DNA of 64,000 bases, taken from NCBI RefSeq assembly GCF_023156195.1, contig NZ_JAKUKA010000001.1, positions 3,038,001 to 3,102,000 on the forward strand. Direction: 5' to 3'. The stretch comes from Chitinophaga sedimenti (lineage in GTDB: Bacteria > Bacteroidota > Bacteroidia > Chitinophagales > Chitinophagaceae). Below the pieces are notes generated by a model, which saw only the letters and a list, made by a program, of their open reading frames with translations, was not told the DNA's origin and did not search any database. Below are positions 53,788-63,198 of this stretch, in pieces. Numbering within the stretch: the first letter of the stretch is position 1; each line of letters begins with the position of its first letter. The translations under genes were made by a program, and so were the position numbers.

Positions 53788-55400
53788 CTACTCCCCTTGC
53801 GGGTCTTCGAACATCTTCTTCGCCACTACGTTGTCGTGACCGTAAATATCGTCCCTGAAATGTAAAGTCTTGTTCTCGTCCACCCAGGCGGTGTAGTAGG
53901 TGATCATTACCGGCAGCGGATCCTTGATCTTCACCCATTTTTCTTTGCCGGCATTCATCGCGCTGTCAATCTTTTCCGCGGTCCAGTCGCCGTTATCCTG
54001 CAACACATAATTTGCCATTTTTACCGGGTCGCTGAGGCGGATACAGCCGTGACTGTAGGCACGGTTGTCGCGTTTAAAAAGATCTTTCGCCGGAGTATCA
54101 TGGAAGTAGATGTTGAAACTGTTGGGGAAGAGAAACTTTACCTGTCCCAGCGAGTTTTTGGGGCCGGGTTTCTGACGTACTACCGGTAAGCCATTGCGTT
54201 CGCCGGTTACTTCCATATTATTATTGGCTAGATAATTGGCGTTGCGGCCCTGTGCGGGCAGTATTTCCTTACGCACAATACTCGCGGGAACGTTCCAGTA
54301 GGGACTGAATACTACGTTATTCATGTCGCCATAGAAGCTCACGGTGCTGTGGCCCTCCTTCCCTACTACAACCGGCATATCAAATTCCTTTTTACCGTTG
54401 TTGGTCGCATGCAACATAAACTCGGGAATGTTTACCACGATTAGTCGCCCTTCGGGGCTAACGGGCAGCCAGCGTACGCGCTCCATGTTGATCAGCAATT
54501 GCTGGATGCGGGTAAGTACCGGCACGTTCATCTGGCGGATGAGTGTATCGCTGATCACACCGCTGCCGCTGTAACCATGTCGTTGCTGGAATACCTTCAC
54601 CGCACTTTCCAGGGCGTCGTCGAACAAAGCGGAGGTGTCGGCAGCAGGCAGTTCACCGGTAACGGACAAACGTTTGCGGATCTGCTGTATCTCCACACCT
54701 GGTCACCTTTTTTGAAGCGCTTTTTCGGCGCGGCTTCCACAGCTGGCCAACCGCCTTTCTGCGCAATTTCACGGTAACGTTGCAGCTGTTCCTTTAACTG
54801 GCCATAGTTTTCATTGCTGCGGGCATACCGGCGGTTATCTTTATCCGCCAGGATGCTATCGGCCATGGTAAGTATTTTATTTTTGCTGATGGGGATGAAA
54901 TATGCCAGCTGCTCGCGGCGGATATTCTCATCTTCGAAAGTCTTTTCGGCGTATTGTAATAACCGTTGTGTGAGCTGTAATTCGGTTTTAATAAAACCCG
55001 CATCGGTTGGACTTACACCAATGCTGTCCTCTCCCACGAGATCGTCCAGTTTGGCTTCAAGGGCTTTGCTTTCTGTACTGTCCTTACTGTAGTCGTATAA
55101 ACTGCGGAACCCGAGCGCCTGTTCGGCCAGCCCATGCGACGAAAACCAGGCAAACTGGTAATTGCGCGCATTGTAGAAACTTCTCATCGCATTGGCGACG
55201 GTATCGTTCAGCTTGGCGGTACCGATGTACTTTTCCATCGCCATACTGTCGAGGAAAATATCATTATAGGCATTTGCCGGTGTGATAGCGGTGTTACGGG
55301 GTACAATAGATTCCTTTGCACCCGGATCTCTTTTCGTGCTGCTGTTGTTGCAGGCGGCCAGTAAAACAAGGCCAAGCGATATGGTCAGTATTTGTTTCAT
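53788..55400 (-). CDS. YcbB-type L,D-transpeptidase lipoprotein (one frame break)
   Basis: Start ATG 55400 (MKQILTISLGLVLLAACNN), a lipoprotein signal with Cys17. A long helical scaffold domain (about 40-240) is followed by a peptidoglycan-binding-like helix set (ALESAVKVFQQRHGYSGSG). The YkuD catalytic domain has its motif YSHGCIRLSDP, with His and nucleophilic Cys. The frame breaks near 54695 (KKGDQVW should run on into EIQQIRKRLSV). Repaired length is about 537 residues, right for YcbB. It makes 3-3 crosslinks that bypass penicillin-binding proteins. Confidence 0.9.
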
Positions 55401-55437
55401 ACCGCATCTTGTAAACAAATCACATGCCTGAGCAGGC

Positions 55438-56459
55438 TTAACCTTGTGCAGCCAAGGCTTTGCGCCCCATACGCTGGGCAATGGCGCTGGCGAAAATGAT
55501 CTGTAAGGCGTGGTATAACATCAACGGTAGTAACATAATGCCAATTACATCCGGCGTGTGGGCAAATAATACCTTCGACATGACGGTACCGTGTATCAAC
55601 GACTTTTTAGAACCACAGAATACCGCCGTTATACGGTCTTCCCGGTTAAAGCGCAATAAGTTACAAAGCAGGGTAATTAACCCAAAGGCGACAAAGAAGA
55701 GTAATACCATTCCCAGGCCTATTAATACGATGTCCAACGCTTTGAAGCCATTAAACACACCATTCTCAAAACTCTCACAAAAGGCGGTGTATACGATCAT
55801 CAGGATCACGGCCTGGTCCATCTGCCTGAGCGTAGTTTTATGTTTTTCAGCGAAAGCGCCGAAACGGCCGTTAAGCAGGAGGCCCAGTACTACGGGCAGC
55901 AATACCTGCAAGCATAATTTGCCCATAATAGCACCCAGGTCCATATCGCCGCCACCGGAAGTGGCCGTTACCAGCGACATGAGCAACGGCGTTAAAAACA
56001 CCCCCATCAGGCTGGAAATACTGGCGTTAAAAATAGCAGCCGGCATATTACCATTGGCGATAGACACCATCACCACCGAGGAAGAAACGGTAGACGGCAG
56101 CGCCGCCAAGAAATAAATACTCAGCCAGGTAAGTTCGTTGCCGCCCGACATGAACAGCGGGCGCACGGCCAGCACGATCAGCGGGAACAACAGGAACGTG
56201 CTGAGTTGCACGACCAGGTGCAGTTTCCAGTTCCCCAGGCCGGCCTTTAACTTGGCGGGACTTAACCGCAGTCCGTAAAAGAAGAAAATGAGCGATACAC
56301 CATACCCCGCAATGGCAGGCAACTGCGGGGCCCGTCGCCCGTACCGGGCTGCGGAAATAACTTCGCTAATAATATCATTGCCACCAGCAACAGCACAAAC
56401 GTATCCAGTCCAACCTTTTTCAAAGTACCGCCAACGCGGCCCAACAGTCCCTTTTCCAT
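55438..56459 (-). CDS. bile acid:sodium symporter-family (SBF-like) membrane protein (one frame break)
   Basis: Start ATG 56459 (MEKGLLGRVGGTLKKVGLD). About ten hydrophobic segments are visible, with the family-like segments FFFYGLRLSPAKLKAGL, LPSTVSSSVVMVSIANGN and FCGSKKSLIHGTVM. These point to the YfeH/PF13593 branch. The frame breaks near 56325, where FPQPGTG should continue GPAQLPAIAGYGVSL. Repaired length is about 340 residues. The transported organic anion is unknown. Confidence 0.85.
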
Positions 56460-56570
56460 ACCTAGATCATTATAATTTAACACAATAGCGGCACGACCTC
56501 ACACATTAGTGTTACACTATCCTATCGCAAAATACAAGAACTTTGTGTCATCTCTATAAAAAGAAAGTAT

Positions 56571-57954
56571 TTGGCGAAACTACCATCCCGATTACCTACG
56601 TGGAATCAGCTGATTGGCGACAGCAGTGAATTTTCCCGACAAAACAGGGCCTTCAACTCGATCAGCATATTGACACTACTGATCCTCTGTATCCTGCTCC
56701 CCTTCAACCTGGCTATCGGGTTGCGGGAGGTGTCGGTTGCCATTATGGTACTGCTCTTGCTGCAATGTATCTTTTACTACTGCTCGCGTTTTCAGAAACG
56801 ATATAAGTTTGGTACAGTGGCCTACATCGCGGCCAGTTACCCGGTGCTCGGCGTTACATTTTATTATAACTCCGGCAGCCTGGGCCCGATTATGCTGCTG
56901 TTTTTCCTTACATTCAATTTACTCGTTGCATTTACACCGCGCCGCACACATTACCTCTGGGCCGTACTGCACCTGGCCCTGCCAGCAATGATGCTGACGG
57001 TGGAATATCTCTACCCGCACCTCATCCCCGATAATTACAACAATCGCCAGGAGCGTTACATCGATATCCTCAGCAGTTATCTTGTTACACTGATCTGCGT
57101 ATACCTCATCACGAACTACCTGCGCAACAACTGGGAAAAGGAAAAGCAAACAGCGGAAGAACGGGCCGATAAGATTGCCCTACAGAACAAACATATTGTT
57201 CACCAGAACACGAACCTGGATGAACTGAACCATAAGAAAGACAAGCTGTTTTCCATCATCTCGCACGACCTGCAAAGTCCGTTGCATTCCATCCTCAGCT
57301 CCCTGGAACTGCTGGCTGAATTTGACCTGCCCGAAGCCGATCAGAAGAAACTTGCGGAAGGATTGCTCATCATGACGCGCAATACCGCCAATATGCTGAG
57401 CAACCTGCTCACCTGGTCCAAAAGCCAGATATCGGGGGTAAACTTCAACTTTACCGAAGTGCACATCAATAACCTGGTGGAAAGGGTACTGAGCGTGCAA
57501 TCCCTCCTTGCCCGCAAAAAAGAATTGCCGGATCATTACGGAAATTGATCCGAACATGATCGTGCGCACGGACCTCAACATGTTGGAACTGATCGTGCGC
57601 AATCTCATTAACAACGCTATCAAATTTACGCCCGAAGGCGGTTTAATAGAAATTAACACCATCAACAAAGAAGGCGAATGCCTGCTGCGTGTTAAAGACA
57701 ATGGCATTGGTATGACGCTGGAGCAGGAAGCAAAATTATTCACGCTGAACTCCCGCTCTACCTACGGCACCAATAATGAAAAAGGTATTGGTTTAGGATT
57801 GATGTTGTGTAAAGAACTCACAGAACTGCTGCACGGCAGGCTCTGGTACGAAACCGCCCCCAACGAAGGCACCACCTTCTTCCTCGCACTGCCGCAGGGA
57901 AAACTCGCGAAGCTGGCCGAACAGCAATTGAACATCGGTAATAAGCACATCTAG
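56571..57954 (+). CDS. membrane-bound sensor histidine kinase (one frame break)
   Basis: About 460 residues from TTG 56571. Six or so membrane helices (about 30-185) form an integral sensor without a large periplasmic domain. A coiled-coil (about 188-222) leads to HisKA with His232 in FSIISHDLQSPLHS. The HATPase domain has LIVRNLINNAIKFTPEGG, VKDNGIGM and GIGLGLMLCKEL. The frame breaks near 57528 in an A-run, here probably one extra A. No response regulator is adjacent. Confidence 0.88.
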
Positions 57955-58311
57955 GTGGATAAAAACATGATTTGAATAAGCATGTCTTTTATCCATGATA
58001 AGATTAACTTGTGAAATCAGCCGGTGATTAATTATTTAAAATAAACCATAGCGATACAGATGTTAACAATTCTAAAAATATCATGAAACTGTAATTTAAT
58101 TTCCTGTTGAGTGTTCTAGGTTTGCATTTTGAGATAACAATTTCGACCTTTGCAAAGTTAAATAACAAAGCCCCTGGTCAGGAGGCACCCTGCCAGAGGC
58201 TAAGCTTTGGTTTAAACTGTCGGTATTCCGGCTCCGACGTCACCGGTCGTCCTCTATTACTAACGACGTCACTACTTGTCTAAGGCATGTGGAACTCCTC
58301 AATTGTCCTTC
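57955..58311. other. AT-rich intergenic segment
   Basis: No protein gene is seen. An imperfect hairpin at 57957-57994 follows the kinase stop. The 8-base sequence GACGTCAC occurs twice (58236-58243 and 58265-58272). A plus-strand promoter-like pair, TTTG at 58121-58124 and GACCTTTG at 58145-58152 (20-base spacing, one mismatch), could start a transcript near 58158. Confidence 0.35.
58169..58201 (-). terminator. terminator downstream of the small Cys-rich ORF
   Basis: On minus, AGCCTCTGG pairs with CCAGGGGCT (one G-U pair) and is followed by TTTGTTATTT. Confidence 0.55.
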
Positions 58312-58530
58312 CTATTTATTGCAGCAGCGACAAGGGAATTTGTACTTCTTTCCCTCAGGATGCCAAACCCTTTTACCACTTTTCGTGGTTATGTAAGGCG
58401 TAAACACCCAACCCTCTGCGCAATTGCAAGGACATTCATTGTTGTTCATTACCATACGAACATCAATTGTAGTGAAAACTGTTGCCACCAACTTACACCC
58501 TGGTGGCTTAGGTGTTTGCACTCTTTGCAA
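58312..58530 (-). CDS. small Cys-rich protein of unknown function
   Basis: 72 residues from TTG 58530, or 48 from ATG 58455. The C-terminal 40 residues look like a real small domain: CPCNC, then GWVFTPYITTKSGKRVWHP, then FPCRCC near the end. The two Cys clusters (five or six Cys) would suit a zinc or iron site. I do not recognise a family. It lies between two hairpins and downstream of another small minus-strand frame. The alternative is that this stretch is a plus-strand non-coding RNA and the frame is chance. Confidence 0.45.
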   Translation of the reverse strand: MQRVQTPKPPGCKLVATVFTTIDVRMVMNNNECPCNCAEGWVFTPYITTKSGKRVWHPEGKKYKFPCRCCNK

Positions 58531-58547
58531 AAATTTAAAAGCCCAGG

Positions 58548-58576
58548 CGTTTAGACAGACACCGGGCTTTAATTTT
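58548..58576. terminator. bidirectional hairpin between two small minus-strand genes
   Basis: AAAGCCC-GGTGT pairs with ACGCC-GGGCTTT. T-rich tails lie on both sides (TTTTAAATTTTT on minus, AATTTTTTTC on plus). Confidence 0.65.
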
Positions 58577-58608
58577 TTTCTTCTAGTGAGCCATACTCCT
58601 AAAACATT

Positions 58609-58857
58609 TTAGTTATCGAAGTTTAACACTACTAGTTCGTATGGTTCGGCAAATATAGTCGGCAAATCCATATTGTCCAAATCATTAACAAATAGCCAGG
58701 CGCCTCTAATGGGGCTAATTTTTATCGACAGTTTTTGCGAATTGTAACAGCGGAGTCCGAAGAACATAATAACATTGCTATTACAACCTCACAGAATACA
58801 TATCTCTACAAACTTTATATCTATAACCTCGACTTTTGGGGACGGGGTATTTATCAT
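58609..58857 (-). CDS. small protein frame interrupted by one TGA, unknown function
   Basis: From ATG 58857 (MINTPSPKVEVIDIKFVEI) the frame runs 82 codons to 58609 with one in-frame TGA at codon 23 (58791-58789). The remaining 59 codons look strongly coding: NVIMFFGLRCYNSQKLSIKI, SPIRGAWLFVNDL, and a clean end EPYELVVLNFDN. An exact -7 element TAAATTTG lies just upstream at 58872-58865. The TGA may be a base-call error, a true truncation, or the true start may be the Met in NVIMFFGL. No family is recognised. Confidence 0.45.
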
Positions 58858-58864
58858 TATCTAA

Positions 58865-58872
58865 CAAATTTA
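58865..58872 (-). promoter_or_regulatory. -7 promoter element before the small interrupted gene
   Basis: The minus strand reads TAAATTTG, an exact match to TAnnTTTG. Its G is 8 bases before the ATG at 58857, which would leave almost no leader. Confidence 0.4.
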
Positions 58873-59001
58873 AGAAGAGTAGATGTGAGGAGCCTTTAAA
58901 AGTTGCTAACAGGTGTGGAAACCAAATGTATTTTTGGGGCTATTCAGCGACCCTAGTAGAATTAACATCTAGTATATTGTATACTTAAATTATACAAAAA
59001 A

Positions 59002-59023
59002 ACCCGTCAATAGAAATTGACGG
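59002..59023 (-). terminator. minus-strand terminator in the small-gene segment
   Basis: A perfect 8-base stem CCCGTCAA/TTGACGGG with a 6-base loop is followed on minus by seven T. It closes a 59024-59146 segment that has no convincing gene. Confidence 0.8.
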
Positions 59024-59146
59024 GGCTGTTTCCTTGTTTGGTATAAACAACTTATCTAAACATATTGCTTGGGTGAAAGTAGTACTTCCGCGCATGGCGG
59101 CGAACGGGATGTAGACGGATCGCCAGAATGTGTCGATAAGTTGGAA

Positions 59147-59184
59147 AATAGTAACGGCAGGCGATACCGCCTGCCGTTACTATT
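59147..59184. terminator. strong terminator after the SDR gene
   Basis: A perfect 17-base stem centred on loop ATAC (AATAGTAACGGCAGGCG with its complement) lies 20 bases past the SDR stop, with A/T runs on both sides. Confidence 0.9.
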
Positions 59185-59203
59185 TTTATCAATGCAGGCA
59201 AAT

Positions 59204-59998
59204 TTAGATGATAGACCGCACCAGTCCGCCGTCGGCCCGAAGCGCCGCGCCATTGGTGGCCGCGGATAACGGGCTCGCCACATAGGTCACCAGGCTGGCG
59301 ATCTCGTTCACATCGGCAAAACGCTGGATCAGTGAGCCGGGCCTCGCGGTTTTAAAGAAGTCGGCTTCCGCCTGCTCCTTCGTTTGCCCCTGGGTTTCCG
59401 CCAGTTGTTTGATAAATTCCTCCACACCTTCGGAGCGGGTAGGTCCGGGTAACACGGAGTTGACCGTTACACCCGTATTTTTCGTCAGCTCGGCCAGTCC
59501 CCTGCTTACCGCTAGTTGTGCTGTTTTGGTCATGCCGTAATGAATCATTTCTTCCGGTATGTGGATGGCCGATTCGCTGGAAATAAAGATGATGCGTCCC
59601 CAGTTTTTACCTATCATTTTAGGAAAGTAATGGCGCGCCAGGCGGATGCCGCTCAGCACATTCACTTCGTAGAAACGCAACCACTCTTCGTCCGTAATAT
59701 CCGTAAAGGCTTTGGGTTCAAATATACCGGCGTTGTTCACCGGGATGTCTACATCCGGCAGCTGTGCGATCAATTTGCTCACATCTTCCCTGCGGGAAAA
59801 GTCTGCCGCAATACCGTTTACACTGGCGCCATGCACCAGTTCTTTCAGTCGTGCTACCGATTCGTCTACCCGCTCCTGTTTCCTGCCGTTAATGGTCACG
59901 ATAGCGCCTTCTTCCAGCAACTGCCTGGCGATCGCAAATCCAATTCCCTGTGTGGAACCGCTCACAAAGGCGGTTTTTCCTTTTAATTTCAGATCCAT
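59204..59998 (-). CDS. SDR-family NAD(P)-dependent oxidoreductase
   Basis: 264 residues with an intact frame. The cofactor motif GSTQGIGFAIA (14-24), NNAG (88-91), catalytic Ser near 140 and YGMTK with Tyr154 and Lys158 mark a classical short-chain dehydrogenase. The C-terminal RFADVNEIASLVTYVASPLS and ADGGLVRSI are typical. Substrate is probably a small ketone or alcohol. A terminator follows, and it seems to be a single-gene unit. Confidence 0.93.
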   Translation of the reverse strand: MDLKLKGKTAFVSGSTQGIGFAIARQLLEEGAIVTINGRKQERVDESVARLKELVHGASVNGIAADFSRREDVSKLIAQLPDVDIPVNNAGIFEPKAFTDITDEEWLRFYEVNVLSGIRLARHYFPKMIGKNWGRIIFISSESAIHIPEEMIHYGMTKTAQLAVSRGLAELTKNTGVTVNSVLPGPTRSEGVEEFIKQLAETQGQTKEQAEADFFKTARPGSLIQRFADVNEIASLVTYVASPLSAATNGAALRADGGLVRSII

Positions 59999-60100
59999 GG
60001 CTATTCATTTATGCTTTACAAAGTTGAAGTAGTTTATAGTATTCCTGAAATAATACAACTGATGGGGAGGTATCACAAATCTGATAGGGGTAAAACAAAA

Positions 60101-60125
60101 CTGCTTTGCCGGGGTGGCAAAGCAG
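60101..60125 (-). terminator. terminator after the DUF4240 gene
   Basis: A perfect 10-base stem CTGCTTTGCC/GGCAAAGCAG with a 5-base loop is followed by TTTTGTTTT on minus. Confidence 0.85.
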
Positions 60126-60133
60126 TTCGTCAT

Positions 60134-60625
60134 TTATTTTTTCTTCCAGCCGGCTTTATTGGAGCCGGATGCAATGTTATGTTGTGAGTTGCGTTCAAAG
60201 TCCATATCGTAGCGGTCTGCATATACACCGTAGGCTAAAAACCCGATGCCTTCTGCCTCTACGTCTGAATACAATATTTCCGGATCTTTGTCGGCTTTGT
60301 TATAGTATGCTTCGCCCATGCCTACAATAAAGCAGCGGCAGTACAGGAAACCATCGTCAGAACCATCGGTGCGTGCCCGGATGTCGCGGCGGTCGATGTG
60401 GTGCAGGCGTTCTTCCATATTCAGGATAAATCCTTCCAGCTCCTCTTTTTCCAGTTCGTACAATTTCTCTGTTAACGCGTCGGCAATATTATCGGCTACC
60501 TCGTCGCCAAGGGTGATGATATCTTCCACATCGTTTTCCTCCAGCGCTTTCGTGCGCAATGCTTTAGCCTCGGGGTGCTCGTCCCAGGCGGATTCAATGA
60601 CCTGCCAAAACTGTTTCTGATCCAT
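60134..60625 (-). CDS. DUF4240-domain protein
   Basis: 163 residues from ATG 60625 (MDQKQFWQVIESAWDEHP). The pattern FWQVIESAW at the start and DGFLYCRCFIVGMGEAYYN followed by DPEIL fit DUF4240 proteins, whose function is unknown. Acidic, cytosolic, with no membrane segment. The C-terminus ends in a basic GWKKK. It lies between GH92 and the SDR, all on minus, but a terminator separates it from the SDR. Confidence 0.78.
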   Translation of the reverse strand: MDQKQFWQVIESAWDEHPEAKALRTKALEENDVEDIITLGDEVADNIADALTEKLYELEKEELEGFILNMEERLHHIDRRDIRARTDGSDDGFLYCRCFIVGMGEAYYNKADKDPEILYSDVEAEGIGFLAYGVYADRYDMDFERNSQHNIASGSNKAGWKKK

Positions 60626-60672
60626 AATTTCTGTTACTATTGACTGCAAGATATAATTTTAGCCGTAAGTGG

Positions 60673-62930
60673 TCAAAATCCAGTTGCCTTTGTCAGCGAA
60701 AACGGCTTGTCCGATTCCGCCAATCCCCTGCTGGTATTCGGTTCCGGCCCCATCTGCAACACCAGTTTTCCGCCTGCCGTGATATCGCCGTGCGTAATGT
60801 AATGTTTAGTATATGGCGCGCCGTTCAGGGTGGCCGACTGAATATACACGTTCTTCTTACTGTTATTCACCGCTTCTATTACAAACTTTTTGCCGTTCTC
60901 CAGGCTGATGCCCGCTTTGCTAAAAACAGGGCTGCCAATCACGTACTGGTCGGTACCGGACAAACGCTATATAGTCCCAGTGCGCTCAATACATACCAGG
61001 AAGATGTTTGTCCCTGGTCTTCGTCGCCCGGGTAGCCATTGGGGCCTGCGCTGTACACTTTGGCCATTACGTTCCGTACATGGTACTGGGCTTTCCAGGG
61101 CTGCCGCACGTAGTTATACAGGTAAATCATATGTTGAATGGGCTGGTTGCCATGTGCATACTGCCCCAGGCCTGCCACCACCATTTCCTTCATTTCATGG
61201 ATCATGCCTTTGTAGGAACCCACGTTCACAGAATCGGAAAGTGAGAACACCGAGTCGAGGCGGGCGGCGAAACGTTCTTCTCCCCCACGAGATCAACAAG
61301 CCCCCGGGTGTCGTGGAAAACAGACCACAGCCAGTGCCAGGCGTTGCCTTCTACGTAAGGGCCACCCCATTCGAACGGATCAAAGGGGCCATACCAGCTG
61401 CCATCTGCTTTGCGGGGGCGCATAAAGCCGGATACGGAATCATATACGTTGCGGTAATTGTACATCTGGCGGGCGAACAGTTGTTCGTAAAAGGGCTGGT
61501 TCGTCATTTTCGCCAGGTTGTACGCGCAGAAGTCGTCGTAGGCATACTCCAGCGTTTCGGATACCGCGCCGTAAGGACCGGGGAACGATACGTAGCCCAA
61601 TTGGTAGTAGTCCTTCCAGCCTTCGCGACCGTTGGCCGGGCCCCATGGACCTTTATTAGATGCCTCGTGCCAGTAGGCTTCCAGTGCTTTTTCGGGTCGA
61701 AGGTGCGGATGCCTTTTACCCAGGCGTCTGTTAACAGGGAGATCGCGTGATTGCCCACCATACTACCGCCCTCGCCGGGAAACGACCACGCAGGAAACCA
61801 GCCGCACTGTGCCTGCGCATCGAGCAGCGCCTGCATATAGCGGCCTTCCATTTCGGGATGCAGGATGGTATTTAAAGGAAACTGTGCGCGGAACGTGTCC
61901 CAAAAGCCATTGTCCGTGTACATATAACCGTTATGTACCTGTCCATCGTAGGGACTATAGTAGTAAGGCTTTCCATCTGCCCCATATTCAAAAAACTGGT
62001 GGGAGAAGAGGTTGGCGCGGAACAGGCAGGAATAGAAAGTCGCTTTATCTTCCTCGCTTCCTTCTACGGATACGCGGCCGAACAGGGTGTTCCATGTTTT
62101 TCGGCAGCTGCTTTCGTAGCATCGAAATTCCCTTTCAGTTCCTGCTCCAGCGTACGCTGCGCCTGTTCATCGCTGATATAGGATGATGCCACTTTCACCT
62201 GCACCTTTGCGCCTTTTTTAAAGCGGATATAGGCGCCCGCGCCTTTACCTTCGTGGCTGGACTGCCGCGTCTTTACCTCGTTGCTCACATTGTCCCAGGC
62301 GCCGTAATCTTCAAAGGGCTGATCGAACGTGAGCACAAAGTAATTGCGGAAGTTTTTAGGGATGTAACGGCCGTTATTCACCCAACCTGTAATGCGGCGC
62401 TGTTTCGGATCGATGGTCACGCCGCTCAGCTTATCATATCCATCCAACACTAAAAATGCGGCCTGCCCCGACGGGAAACTGAAGCGCAGGTGCGCGCCCC
62501 TTTCGGTGGGCGCTATTTCTGTGGTGATCTTATTATCGAAAGTGACTTTGTAATAATGCGGATGCGCCGTTTCGTTATCATGACTGAATTTGCTGGCGCG
62601 TTTATCTTCATTTACCACCAGCTCACCGGTTTCCGGGAAAAGAGAGAACACGGCATAGTCGAGCGTCCATGGACTGCACTGGTGCGTTTGCTGGAAACCG
62701 CGGATCGTATTGGCTTTGTACTGGTACTTCCAGCCGTTGCCGTTTTTACCGGTTTGTGGCGACCAGGCATGCATGCCAAAGGGCAGGCAGGTAGATGGAT
62801 GTGTGTTTCCGTAACTGAGGGCGAATTCGGAATTCGTACCCTGCAAAGTGCTGGCGTATTGGACCAGGGATTTCTGTGCACTGGCCGTTGTAGCCAGGAG
62901 CAGGAGAAAAGCGAGTGGTTTCAGGTTCAT
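60673..62930 (-). CDS. secreted GH92 family alpha-mannosidase-like enzyme (four frame breaks)
   Basis: Signal peptide MNLKPLAFLLLLATTASAQ. The N-terminal beta domain has NTHPSTCLPFGMHAWSPQTG. The catalytic (alpha/alpha)6 domain shows YMYTDNGFWDTFRAQFPL, FPAWSFPGEGGSMVGNHA, YVEGNAWHWLWSVFHD, HGNQPIQHMIYLYN and DEDQGQTSSWYVLSALG. Breaks lie near 62108, 61675, 61290 and 60960. Length is about 753 residues. GH92 enzymes are calcium-dependent exo-acting inverting mannosidases. The segment that often reads GNEP in this family has Gln instead of Glu here, which may indicate a mannose-phosphodiester or other substrate with a good leaving group. Confidence 0.9.
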
Positions 62931-63022
62931 GCAAAATCGTTTAGATCATATCAATCCGGGCGGAAGATAATATCAGTATTAAACAACCTGCACATTTTTG
63001 TGATGAACGTAGCGGCATAAAA

Positions 63023-63054
63023 AAATCCATCCGCGGGCAAGCCGGGATGGATTT
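63023..63054 (-). terminator. terminator or attenuator upstream of GH92
   Basis: A perfect 10-base stem AAATCCATCC/GGATGGATTT is followed by TTTTTTTAT on minus. It lies between a 15-codon ORF and the GH92 start, 93 bases before that ATG. Confidence 0.75.
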
Positions 63055-63098
63055 GGCGCCTTAATGCGCCTCCAGATATTTTGATGGACTGAGCCCGG

Positions 63099-63146
63099 TT
63101 AGGCGATACTAACCGAAGGCTTCCATGAATATGCTGTAGATTCCAT
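63099..63146 (-). CDS. 15-codon ORF with strong SD upstream of GH92 (possible leader peptide)
   Basis: Reads MESTAYSWKPSVSIA and stops. AGGAGG lies 5 bases before the ATG (63157-63152), far stronger than the ribosome sites of other genes here. A CGGTTAG/CTAACCG stem (63096-63102 with 63109-63115) overlaps its end, a GGCGC/GCGCC stem (63055-63070) follows, then a terminator-type hairpin. It could be an attenuation leader of GH92 or an independent micro-gene. No homology can be assessed by eye at this size. Confidence 0.4.
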   Translation of the reverse strand: MESTAYSWKPSVSIA

Positions 63147-63161
63147 GAATACCTCCTTTTT

Positions 63162-63198
63162 TTGGTGAATGAAATCTAATTTAGGAAATATTCACCAA
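63162..63198 (-). promoter_or_regulatory. 9-base inverted repeat upstream of the 15-codon ORF
   Basis: TTGGTGAAT (63162-63170) and ATTCACCAA (63190-63198) are perfect complements separated by 19 AT-rich bases. They lie just upstream of the AGGAGG site. This may be an operator or an mRNA hairpin. Confidence 0.45.

Noticed and set aside
58140..58590. tmRNA, RNase P RNA or SRP RNA
   Set aside because: None of the conserved end or core sequences of these RNAs could be found in the segment on either strand.
59056..59283. Short frames on both strands across the SDR terminator
   Set aside because: They share the same peptide only because they cross a perfect palindrome. They are by-products of the terminator.
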